The notes below the pieces were generated by a model that was given only the letters and a program-made list of their open reading frames with translations, was not told the origin of the DNA and searched no databases. Below, piece by piece: positions 24,953-32,804 of a stretch of DNA of 64,000 nucleotides. Numbering within the stretch: position 1 is the stretch's first letter; each line of letters opens with the position of its first letter. The translations under genes were made by a program, and so were the position numbers. Origin of the DNA: CBDBJR01 sp965206445 (GTDB lineage: Bacteria > Pseudomonadota > Gammaproteobacteria > Arenicellales > Poriferihabitantaceae). Where the stretch lies: the NCBI GenBank assembly GCA_965206445.1, contig CBDBJR010000002.1:2790001-2854000 (forward strand). The letters are read 5' to 3'.

Positions 24953-25743
24953 TTGGGCTCGAGCGGCTCGTCGTCGGGCTCGTCTGCAAGCGCGTCCTCG
25001 TCGCTATCGCTCGGCTTTACCCAGTATTTGCAATACAGCAGCCCGGCCTCGAACAGCACCCACACCGGCACCGCCAGCAGGGTTTGCGAGAAGATATCCG
25101 GCGGCGTCAACAGCATGCCGAGCACAAACGCCAGAATAATAATATAGGGCCGCTTGCGGGCCAGCGACTCGCGCGTGGTCACCCCCATGCGGATCATCAA
25201 AACCGCCGCCACCGGCACCTCAAACGCAATCCCAAAGGCAAAAAACAGCTTCACGACAAAGCGGAGATAGGCATTGATATCGGTCATCACCGCCACCCCT
25301 TCCGGCGCCGTGCTCGCGAAAAAACTGAAGATGATCGGGAACACGATAAAATACGCAAACACGATGCCCAGATAAAACAACACACTGCTGGACAGCAGCA
25401 GCGGCACGACCAGCCGTTTTTCATGCGCGTACAGCCCCGGCGCCACGAAGGCCCATAGCTGATACAGCAAATACGGCACCGCAATCGCAATCGCGCAGGC
25501 AAGGGCAAATTTAAACGGCACAAAAAACGGCCCGTGCGGCTCGGTCGAGATCATGCTGTTGCCTTCCGGCAATGCCGACATCAACGGCTGCGCCAGCAGC
25601 TCATACAGCGGGTTGGCGCCGGGGAAGACATTCAGCGCAATAAAAATCACCAGCACCGCAATCAGGCTGTGCATCAGCCGATCGCGCAGCTCGACCAAAT
25701 GGGAAATTAAATTGCCTTCGACGGGGTTGGCTTTTGATTTCAT
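24949..25743 (-). CDS. tatC: Sec-independent protein translocase TatC
   Basis: TatC, the twin-arginine signal receptor of the inner membrane, from MKSKANPVEGNLISHLVELR. Six membrane segments are visible, with the conserved ISHLVELRDR, FVAPGLYAHEKR and LLTPPDIFSQTLLAVPVW elements. The C-terminus carries an acidic tail (SDSDEDALADEPDDEPLEPK). tatA and tatB, which usually precede it, are absent: upstream there is only a divergent gene. Confidence 0.94.
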   Translation of the reverse strand: MKSKANPVEGNLISHLVELRDRLMHSLIAVLVIFIALNVFPGANPLYELLAQPLMSALPEGNSMISTEPHGPFFVPFKFALACAIAIAVPYLLYQLWAFVAPGLYAHEKRLVVPLLLSSSVLFYLGIVFAYFIVFPIIFSFFASTAPEGVAVMTDINAYLRFVVKLFFAFGIAFEVPVAAVLMIRMGVTTRESLARKRPYIIILAFVLGMLLTPPDIFSQTLLAVPVWVLFEAGLLYCKYWVKPSDSDEDALADEPDDEPLEPK

Positions 25744-26069
25744 GGTTATCGGTGGTGGCATTGCCCGCAGTGTTCGCCTGGTGCCGGACGGATGGCGCCG
25801 GTTCAAGCGCGCCGCCGGCATCTCACCGGCAGCCAGCGCAGGAGGGCAAATTATACCCACAAGCGGCGGTTTTGTCCGACGTCAAATACCGGCGGTCGGG
25901 CTCGATACGCGCTGCGCCGCCCTCGGCCGGGGCGCAGCCGCCTGAACAGCGCTGTGCCCGACCCCCGCCGGTGGCGGCATTGCATAAGTTCAGAAACCTT
26001 TGGCACTCCGGCGCAGTTGCAGTACAGTCCGTGACCATCGGTCGCACACGCAAACCAGACGAACACCCT
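25744..26069. other. Divergent intergenic region
   Basis: About 325 bp between tatC and a rightward membrane-protein gene. It must hold both promoters, but I saw no clear operator or remnant. The reading frame of the membrane protein is open across it, with a GTG at 26032, but the composition is not convincing as coding. Confidence 0.4.
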
Positions 26070-26729
26070 ATGCCCGTTTTCGCCATTACGGTACTCGCAC
26101 TGAGCGGGCTGCTGATCGCCGCACTCATCTGGCTGCTGCCGCCATCGGTCACGGCCAGCATTATTGCCGAGGGCGGTGTGGTGGAATCCCTGTCCGCGCT
26201 GCTGTGGTTTGTCGCGGCGCTGGCCTTGTTGGCCGCCGCCGCCCGCGGCACCGGCGGCTGGCTGCGCAGTTGGGAGGCGAGCGCCGCGCTGGTGCTGGCG
26301 GCATGCACTTTCCGCGAGCTGGGGCTGCGCAAACAGATCCTGAGCAGCGAATTGAATGTCATGAAAGCGCCGTTCTGGCTCAGCGAATCGGTGCCGGCGG
26401 CGGAGAAGTTCGTGGTTGCCCTCGTCCTCGCCGTTGTCGCTGCCAGCCTGTGCAGATTGCTCCTGATCGATGCGCGCCGGGTCGTCGGCGGCCTGAAACA
26501 GCGCTCGGCGCCGGCCGTGATCATTGTCACCGCATTGCTCGTACTGGTGATCGCCCAATGGGTTGAAGGCGGCATGCACGGTATCCGGCTGTTCGGGATT
26601 GCCGATAGCGCGGGGCACGCCCTCGGCGCACAGACGTTCGAAGAGTGCATGGAGCTGACCGCCGCCGGACTGATAGCCGGCCTCAGCATCCACACCGGCT
26701 GGCAACGATTCCGGCCGACCGCAGATTGA
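26070..26729 (+). CDS. Uncharacterised integral membrane protein
   Basis: A protein of 219 residues from MPVFAITVLALSGLL, with about six hydrophobic segments (for example ESLSALLWFVAALALLAAAA, FVVALVLAVVAASLCRLLLI, VIIVTALLVLVIAQWVEGGM). A conserved-looking polar stretch FRELGLRKQILSSELNVMKA lies between segments two and three, and the last segment ends FEECMELTAAGLIAGLSIHT. I do not recognise the family. It stands alone between tatC (divergent) and argH (same strand, 70 bp). Confidence 0.7.
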   Translation: MPVFAITVLALSGLLIAALIWLLPPSVTASIIAEGGVVESLSALLWFVAALALLAAAARGTGGWLRSWEASAALVLAACTFRELGLRKQILSSELNVMKAPFWLSESVPAAEKFVVALVLAVVAASLCRLLLIDARRVVGGLKQRSAPAVIIVTALLVLVIAQWVEGGMHGIRLFGIADSAGHALGAQTFEECMELTAAGLIAGLSIHTGWQRFRPTAD

Positions 26730-26801
26730 CCCGAACGGCAGTCGCCGGGCTACGGGTTTCGGTGGTTCGCTGGTATACTGTCCCCCCTCTCAGGACTCAT
26801 C

Positions 26802-28205
26802 ATGCCCCATCGCCACCCTCGCAGCGGCCGATTCGCCGCCTCCACGCATGCGTTAATGGAGCGCTTTTCCGCGTCGGTCGGGCATGACCGGCGGCTGTAC
26901 CGGCAGGACATTGCCGGCTCGCTGGCCCATGCCAGGATGCTGACCCGGGTGGGCGTGCTGACGCCCACCGATTGCGCCGCCATCGAAGCCGGGTTGGCGT
27001 CAATCCAGGCCGACATCGAAGCCGGCAGGCTGGCGTGGTCGGATGCGCTGGAAGACGTGCATATGAATATCGAGGCGGCGCTGACCGAGCGGATTGGCGA
27101 CGCCGGCAAACGCCTGCACACCGGCCGCTCGCGCAACGATCAGGTCGCCACCGATCTGCGGCTTTTTCTGCGCGAACAGATCGATGCGATCTGCGGCCAA
27201 CTGACCCGACTGCAACTCGAGCTGGTGGCGCTGGCGCACGCGCAGCACGCCACCGTTATGCCCGGCTACACCCATATGCAGGGGGCGCAGCCGGTGACCT
27301 TCGGCCATCATGTGCTGGCCTGGAACGAGATGTTCGAGCGCGATTTCGAGCGGCTGACCGAATGCCGGGCACGGGTGAATATCTGCCCTCTCGGCAGTGC
27401 CGCGCTGGCCGGCACCGGCTTTCCGATCGACCGCTATATGACTGCCGCCGAGCTGGGGTTTTCCGCGCCCAGCCGCAATTCTCTGGACGCGGTGTCGGAC
27501 CGGGATTTCGCCATCGAATTCAACGCCGCCGCCGGGCTGATCATGGTGCATCTGTCGCGCATATCCGAGGAGCTGGTATTGTGGTCTTCGGAGGTGTTTG
27601 GCTTTGTCGAGCTGGGGGAAGATTTCTGCACCGGCTCCAGCATCATGCCGCAGAAAAAGAACCCGGATATGGCCGAGCTGGTGCGCGGCAAAAGTGCGCG
27701 CGTGATCGGCAACCTGACCGCGCTGCTGACGCTGATGAAATCGCAGCCGTTGGCGTATAACCGGGACAATCAGGAGGACAAATCCGCGGTATTCGATTCG
27801 GTCGATACCGTCACGTTGTGCCTGCAAGTGTATACGGCGATGCTGCCGGGGCTGAAAGTCAACCGGGAGCGGATGCATGCGGCGGCGGCGCGCGGCCATG
27901 CCACGGCAACCGACCTGGCCGACTATCTGGTGCGCAAGGGCGTGCCGTTTCGCGATGCCCACGCCGCCGTTGGCGCCGCGGTGCGGTTCGCAGTGGAAAA
28001 AAAACGCGAGCTGGCGGCGATCGAACTCGCCGCCTTGCAGCAATTTTGTCCCGCCATCGAAGCCGACGTGTATACTGTCCTGACGCCGGAGGGCTCGGTC
28101 AATTCGCGCGATCATATCGGCGGCACGGCACCCCGACAAGTCAAAGCGGCAGCGCGAAAAATGCAGCGGCGATTGCAGCGGCGTGCCGCGAAATTTGACG
28201 ACTGA
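26802..28205 (+). CDS. argH: Argininosuccinate lyase
   Basis: ArgH, last step of arginine synthesis, splitting argininosuccinate to arginine and fumarate. The fumarase/aspartase signature GSSIMPQKKNPD is intact, along with HTGRSRNDQVATDLRL and GYTHMQGAQPVTFGHH. 467 residues. Followed by lptM-lysA on the same strand. Confidence 0.96.
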   Translation: MPHRHPRSGRFAASTHALMERFSASVGHDRRLYRQDIAGSLAHARMLTRVGVLTPTDCAAIEAGLASIQADIEAGRLAWSDALEDVHMNIEAALTERIGDAGKRLHTGRSRNDQVATDLRLFLREQIDAICGQLTRLQLELVALAHAQHATVMPGYTHMQGAQPVTFGHHVLAWNEMFERDFERLTECRARVNICPLGSAALAGTGFPIDRYMTAAELGFSAPSRNSLDAVSDRDFAIEFNAAAGLIMVHLSRISEELVLWSSEVFGFVELGEDFCTGSSIMPQKKNPDMAELVRGKSARVIGNLTALLTLMKSQPLAYNRDNQEDKSAVFDSVDTVTLCLQVYTAMLPGLKVNRERMHAAAARGHATATDLADYLVRKGVPFRDAHAAVGAAVRFAVEKKRELAAIELAALQQFCPAIEADVYTVLTPEGSVNSRDHIGGTAPRQVKAAARKMQRRLQRRAAKFDD

Positions 28206-28243
28206 AATGAGCACCCGGCCCCGCTCCTGACTCTCGATCCGGT

Positions 28244-28357
28244 ATGAAAAAATCGATTATTGTGCTCCTCTTCGTGCTCAGCACCGCGGCCTGCGGTCAA
28301 AAAGGCCCGCTGTACCTGCCGCCGCCGCCGTCAGACACGGCCGCCGACAGCGGTTGA
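28244..28357 (+). CDS. lptM: LptM-like small lipoprotein
   Basis: A 37-residue lipoprotein: MKKSIIVLLFVLSTAACGQ then KGPLYLPPPPSD. The lipobox TAAC and the CGQKGPLYLP motif identify the LptM (YifL) family, which assists maturation of the LPS translocon LptD. Its place just before lysA is the classic one. Too short for most ORF cut-offs. Confidence 0.9.
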   Translation: MKKSIIVLLFVLSTAACGQKGPLYLPPPPSDTAADSG

Positions 28358-28498
28358 ATTGCCGCATGACCGCCCACCGCGTGCTCGCCGCCGGCGGATG
28401 CCGTCCGCCCTGCCCGGCCGTCTAGCGGCAACGGCCAATCCGGTCACGCAGTCGATGCCGGTTGCGGCACCGAGCGCGCGGCAGCACTGAATCGCCCC

Positions 28499-29758
28499 AT
28501 GGATCACTTTCAATACCAGGCCGGCCACCTGTTTGCCGAGCAGACGTCGCTGGCGGACATTGCCGCCGAGGTGGGCACGCCATGCTATGTGTATTCGCGC
28601 GCAACCCTGGAGCGCCATTGGCATGCCTTCGACGATGCCCTGGGCGATTATCCGCATCGAATCTGCTACGCGGTCAAGGCCAACGGCAACCTGGCGGTGC
28701 TCAATCTGCTGGCCCGGCTGGGCTCCGGCTTCGATATCGTTTCCGGCGGCGAGTTGCAGCGGGTGATAGCCGCCGGCGGTGACCCGGCCCGCAGCATCTT
28801 CTCGGGGGTCGGCAAGCAGGACTGGGAAATCCGGCTGGCGCTGGCCTCCGACATTGACTGCTTCAATATCGAATCCGAGGATGAACTCGAGCTGATCAGC
28901 GACATCGCCGGCGAGCAAGGCCGGCAAGCGTCCGTTGCCGTGCGCATTAACCCGGATGTCGATGCCCGGACCCACCCCTACATCTCGACCGGTCTGCGTG
29001 AAAACAAGTTTGGGCTGGCACCGGAGCAGGCGATGCAGGTCTATGCCCGGGCCGCCGCTGACCCCAACCTCGTGATCAAGGGCGTTGCCTGTCATATCGG
29101 CTCGCAACTGGTTGCGCTCGCGCCGTACCGGGATGCGCTCGAGCGCCTGCTGGAGTTCGTCGATCAACTGCAAGACCGCGGCATCGCGCTGCACAACATC
29201 GATTTCGGCGGCGGCCTCGGCGTGCGCTATGCGGATGAACAGCCGCCCTCGCCGGCCGAGTATTGCCGGATTCTCCGCCAGAAAATGCAGCAGCGGGATC
29301 GACCGCTCTCGCTCACCATTGAACCCGGTCGGGCGATTGCCGGCAATGCCGGGATTTTGCTCACCCGGGTCACCTATTTGAAATCGGGCGCCGAGGCCGA
29401 TTTTTGCATTGTCGATGCCGGGATGAACGACCTGATCCGCCCGGCGCTGTATCAGGCCTACCAGCAGATTGTCGAGGTCGATCAAACGATCGAGGCCGCC
29501 GAGCGCGTCTACGACGTGGTGGGGCCGATCTGTGAAAGCAGTGATTTCCTCGGCAAAAAACGCCGCCTGAAGATCCGGCGCGGGGGATTGCTGGCGGTGC
29601 GCACCGCCGGCGCCTACGGCGCGGTGATGAGCTCGAATTACAATGCCCGGCCGCGGCCGGCCGAGGTGATGGTCGACGGCGCCAACTGGCAGCTGGTCCG
29701 GCAGCGCGAACGGCTGGCCGATCTCTATGCCGGCGAGCAGATTCTAACCCCCGCCTGA
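28499..29758 (+). CDS. lysA: Diaminopimelate decarboxylase
   Basis: LysA, a PLP enzyme making lysine from meso-diaminopimelate. The PLP lysine lies in RICYAVKANGNLAVL, with FDIVSGGELQRV, HIGSQL and IEPGRAIAGNAG following; PICESSDFLG is the substrate-Cys region. 419 residues is normal. It follows lptM by about 140 bp. Confidence 0.96.
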   Translation: MDHFQYQAGHLFAEQTSLADIAAEVGTPCYVYSRATLERHWHAFDDALGDYPHRICYAVKANGNLAVLNLLARLGSGFDIVSGGELQRVIAAGGDPARSIFSGVGKQDWEIRLALASDIDCFNIESEDELELISDIAGEQGRQASVAVRINPDVDARTHPYISTGLRENKFGLAPEQAMQVYARAAADPNLVIKGVACHIGSQLVALAPYRDALERLLEFVDQLQDRGIALHNIDFGGGLGVRYADEQPPSPAEYCRILRQKMQQRDRPLSLTIEPGRAIAGNAGILLTRVTYLKSGAEADFCIVDAGMNDLIRPALYQAYQQIVEVDQTIEAAERVYDVVGPICESSDFLGKKRRLKIRRGGLLAVRTAGAYGAVMSSNYNARPRPAEVMVDGANWQLVRQRERLADLYAGEQILTPA

Positions 29759-29808
29759 CCCGTCAAGGTCAACGGCAGCGCGGCGCGCGCATACCGTGTC
29801 GAAACGGG

Positions 29809-30687
29809 TTACGCCGACCGCGGCAGTTGGCGCAGCGCCGCCAATACCGGCGCGGTTTGCGGTCGCTGCTCGTGCCAGAGAAAAAACGACTCCGCGGCCT
29901 GCTCAACCAGCATCCCCAACCCATCACTGACCAGCGCCGCGCCGGTAGCCCGCCCCCACTGCATAAACGGGGTTGGCTGGCTGGCGTACAGCAGATCATA
30001 GACGACGGTTTGCGGCGCTACGCAGCCGGCATTGACCGGCGGCAGCGCGCCCTGCAGGCTGGCGGCGGTCGCATTCACAATCAGATCATACGGCTGCACG
30101 TCAACCTCGGCATAGCCGCCGCCGGTGAGCTCGACCTGCTGCGATTGGAACCGGGCCGCCAACTGATGCGCTTTGTGCGCGGTGCGATTGGCAATGCAGA
30201 CCCGCTGCGGCCGACTGGCGAGCAGCGCACCGAGGATGCCGCACGCGGCGCCACCGGCGCCCAATATCAGCACCCGCCGGCCCGGCAAACGCACCCGCAG
30301 GCTGTGCTCGAGATCGCGAACCAGGCCGATACCGTCGGTATTGTCGCCTAAAACACCGCCATCGTCGGCGAATTTCAGGGTATTGACCGCCGCGGCCAAC
30401 GCGGCCCGAGAGCTGAGCCGATACCCGACCCGCTGGCACAGCCGCCATGCCGCCTCCTTCAGCGGCAGCGTCACATTCAGCCCCGCCCCGGCCTGGGCGG
30501 CGAAGTGGCTGACGGCCTGCTCAAACCCACCCGGTTCGACCTGGATCCGGCTGTATTCGAGCTCGATGCCGCACTGCTGCGCGAAAGCATGGTGAATTTT
30601 CGGCGACAGGCTGTGCCCGATCGGGTTGCCCATGACCGCATAGCGTCGCACCACCGGCTGAAAATCAAACGGGTCCGGCATACTCAA
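29809..30687 (-). CDS. aroE: Shikimate dehydrogenase
   Basis: AroE reduces 3-dehydroshikimate with NADPH. Conserved elements: YAVMGNPIGHSLSPKIH, LNVTLPLKEAA (catalytic Lys), NTDGIGLVRDLE, the nucleotide loop ILGAGGAACGILGALL, and ANRTAHKA. 292 residues, slightly longer at the N-terminus than E. coli AroE. The start overlaps the upstream gene by 4 bp. Confidence 0.95.
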   Translation of the reverse strand: MSMPDPFDFQPVVRRYAVMGNPIGHSLSPKIHHAFAQQCGIELEYSRIQVEPGGFEQAVSHFAAQAGAGLNVTLPLKEAAWRLCQRVGYRLSSRAALAAAVNTLKFADDGGVLGDNTDGIGLVRDLEHSLRVRLPGRRVLILGAGGAACGILGALLASRPQRVCIANRTAHKAHQLAARFQSQQVELTGGGYAEVDVQPYDLIVNATAASLQGALPPVNAGCVAPQTVVYDLLYASQPTPFMQWGRATGAALVSDGLGMLVEQAAESFFLWHEQRPQTAPVLAALRQLPRSA

Positions 30688-31367
30688 TCGGCGCCGGGCG
30701 GCGCCGGCGGGCGGCCCGGCAACCGACCGTGCCAGCGGATGCGGGTGGCCGGCGCACTGCGCAGGATGAATACCGGACGATTACAGCGCACAATCAGCTC
30801 ACCGCCGCCCACATTGCTCAGGCCAAACGAGCTCAGCGGCTGGAGTTCGGTCGCGGCGGCAATGCTATACTCGCATTGGCCGGTCAACCTGACCGTCGCC
30901 GCGCACAGGCACGCGAGACTGAACAGCCCGTGAATCTCAAACCGCCAATCGCCGCGAGCGACAAAAAACAGGTCGTCATCGAATATTACGGCGGCGGCCG
31001 GGTCGGGGCGGTTTAAAAACGCATCCACCGCCCCCAGATTAAACAGCTCGTGGTCGCGGCGGCCGCCTAGAAACCCTTTTAACCGAATCACCTTATAGTG
31101 CTCGGGAATCTGTCCGAGCGCGTAGCCCAGGTCCGAAATGTCCTTATCCTGACGCAGCATTTCATCCAGCCGAACCGGGCTCGAATCACCGTCACCGACC
31201 GCAACCCCGACGCCCCCACGCCGATACCGGGCGCCGCCGTCGACAAACACCACCGGCGGCTGGAATGGCTCAATGCCGTGATACAGTGGCCCGACCAGTG
31301 TCAGACGGGTTGCGGCGGGAAACCGGTTTAGATAGGCGCGCGTTGCCATCATCCAAGAATACGACAT
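30684..31367 (-). CDS. Thiamine pyrophosphokinase-like protein
   Basis: A 227-residue protein resembling thiamine pyrophosphokinase. Family-type elements are VVFVDGGARYRRGG, VGDGDSSPVRLDE, RQDKDISDLGYAL (the DKD-x-T/S-D motif) and LGGRRDHELFNLGAV. The C-terminal beta domain is present but less conserved. It overlaps aroE by 4 bp. If the call is right it converts thiamine to thiamine diphosphate; the divergence from standard members makes another substrate possible. Confidence 0.65.
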   Translation of the reverse strand: MSYSWMMATRAYLNRFPAATRLTLVGPLYHGIEPFQPPVVFVDGGARYRRGGVGVAVGDGDSSPVRLDEMLRQDKDISDLGYALGQIPEHYKVIRLKGFLGGRRDHELFNLGAVDAFLNRPDPAAAVIFDDDLFFVARGDWRFEIHGLFSLACLCAATVRLTGQCEYSIAAATELQPLSSFGLSNVGGGELIVRCNRPVFILRSAPATRIRWHGRLPGRPPAPPGAD

Positions 31368-31420
31368 GACAGCGGTAAACTGTTACCGATAAATCAGCCC
31401 AATCCCTGTTTAGCGACGAT

Positions 31421-31498
31421 ACGACGCCAATTAACGACGCCAACTAACCACGCCAATTAACGACGATAATTAACCACAATAATTAACCACGATATTGC
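31421..31498. repeat. 13-bp tandem repeat upstream of RND operon
   Basis: Six consecutive 13-bp units: ACGACGCCAATTA, ACGACGCCAACTA, ACCACGCCAATTA, ACGACGATAATTA, ACCACAATAATTA and a degenerate ACCACGATATTGC. The array lies 86 bp before the efflux adaptor start, within the promoter region shared with the divergent thiamine gene. Confidence 0.85.
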
Positions 31499-31583
31499 GG
31501 CAACAATTCACTCAATTTGACGGATACGCTACTATGTTGCTACGCCCCCCACCCACCCGGACAGCACCATCGGCAGCGGCTTT

Positions 31584-32804
31584 ATGAGAGTCATTAAATT
31601 TATTTTACCCCTGCTGATTGTCGCCTTTGGCGCCGGTATCTTTGTTTATCTGAACTCGGGAAAAAGCGAATCGCCGCCGCTGGAACAGCGCAGTCGCCCG
31701 CCGATCGTGTCGGTGCAAACGATCGAGAAGGGGTCGGTAGCGCCGACGGTGCGGTTATTCGGCCAGGTCGAAACCCCCAGTCTGGTCACCCTGACCGCCG
31801 GCATCGAGGCCGACGTCACCCACGTACGGGTGCGGGAGGGCAACCGGGTGGAGCAAGCGCAGGTGCTGGTGGAGCTCGACCGGTTGGATAGTCAACTGGC
31901 GGTATTGCAGCGGCAAGCCGACGTGGCGGAAATACGGGCGCAGCTGGACAGCGACAGCAAGCGCCACGCCGCCGACCTCAATGCGCTGGCGAGCGAGAAA
32001 ATCCTGCTGGACATCGCGCGCAAGGAGGTCGAGCGCGCGCAAAAACTGATGAACAATCGCGCCGGCACCGCCGCCAACCTGGATATCGTATTGAAAGCAG
32101 AGCAGCGGCAGTTGCTCGCGATGACGCTGCGCCGGCAATCGATCGACGATTTCAGCTCGCGCCAGCGGCTGTGGCAGGCCCGGCTGGACAAGGCCGAAGC
32201 GGCCCTGCAGAGCGCCATGCGCGACCTCGCCCGCAGCCGCGTGGCCGCCCCGTTTGCCGGCCGGGTCGTGCAGGTCACGGTGTCGCCCGGCGAGCGGGTG
32301 CAGCGCGGTCGTCAACTGCTGCAAATGTACGATGACACGCAGTTGGAAATTCGCACCCAGGTCCCCAACCGCTATGTCACCCAGCTAAAACAGGCGCTGA
32401 ATGCCGACCTGCCGATTCGCGCCCAGGTGTATGAGACCGGCACCGAGGTGCTGCTCGATCGGGTGGCGGCCAGCGTTGACCGCGGGCAGGGGGGGGTGGA
32501 TGCCTTCTTCCGCACCGACCAGCCGCTGCCGGAGCTGGGCCGAACGCTGGAGCTGGAGTTGCAGTTGCAGCCGATTGCCGATGCCGTCTTGCTCGATACG
32601 GATGCGTTATACGGCAGTAACCGGGTGTATCTGGTGCGCGATCAGCAATTGCACTCAATGCCGATACAACAACTGGGCGAGCGCCGAGTGGCCGGCGAGC
32701 GGTTGTTGGTGATCGACGGCGCCGATTTTGACAACGGTGATCAGATTTTAAGCTCGCGTTTGCCGCAGGCGATAGACGGCCTGGCGGTCAAGGTGGCGCC
32801 GTAA
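31584..32804 (+). CDS. RND efflux periplasmic adaptor
   Basis: A 406-residue membrane-fusion protein. An N-terminal anchor (IKFILPLLIVAFGAGIFVYL) precedes lipoyl/barrel halves (GIEADVTHVRVREGNRVEQA and RVAAPFAGRVVQVTVSPGER) that bracket a helical hairpin with DIARKEVERAQKLMNNRAG. It bridges the inner-membrane pump to an outer-membrane channel. The stop overlaps the permease start (TAATG). No outer-membrane factor gene is nearby. Confidence 0.9.
   Translation: MRVIKFILPLLIVAFGAGIFVYLNSGKSESPPLEQRSRPPIVSVQTIEKGSVAPTVRLFGQVETPSLVTLTAGIEADVTHVRVREGNRVEQAQVLVELDRLDSQLAVLQRQADVAEIRAQLDSDSKRHAADLNALASEKILLDIARKEVERAQKLMNNRAGTAANLDIVLKAEQRQLLAMTLRRQSIDDFSSRQRLWQARLDKAEAALQSAMRDLARSRVAAPFAGRVVQVTVSPGERVQRGRQLLQMYDDTQLEIRTQVPNRYVTQLKQALNADLPIRAQVYETGTEVLLDRVAASVDRGQGGVDAFFRTDQPLPELGRTLELELQLQPIADAVLLDTDALYGSNRVYLVRDQQLHSMPIQQLGERRVAGERLLVIDGADFDNGDQILSSRLPQAIDGLAVKVAP

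Noticed and set aside
27000..29485. Long minus-strand frames over argH and lysA
   Set aside because: Both sense genes are unmistakable; the antisense frames come from the G+C-rich third positions.
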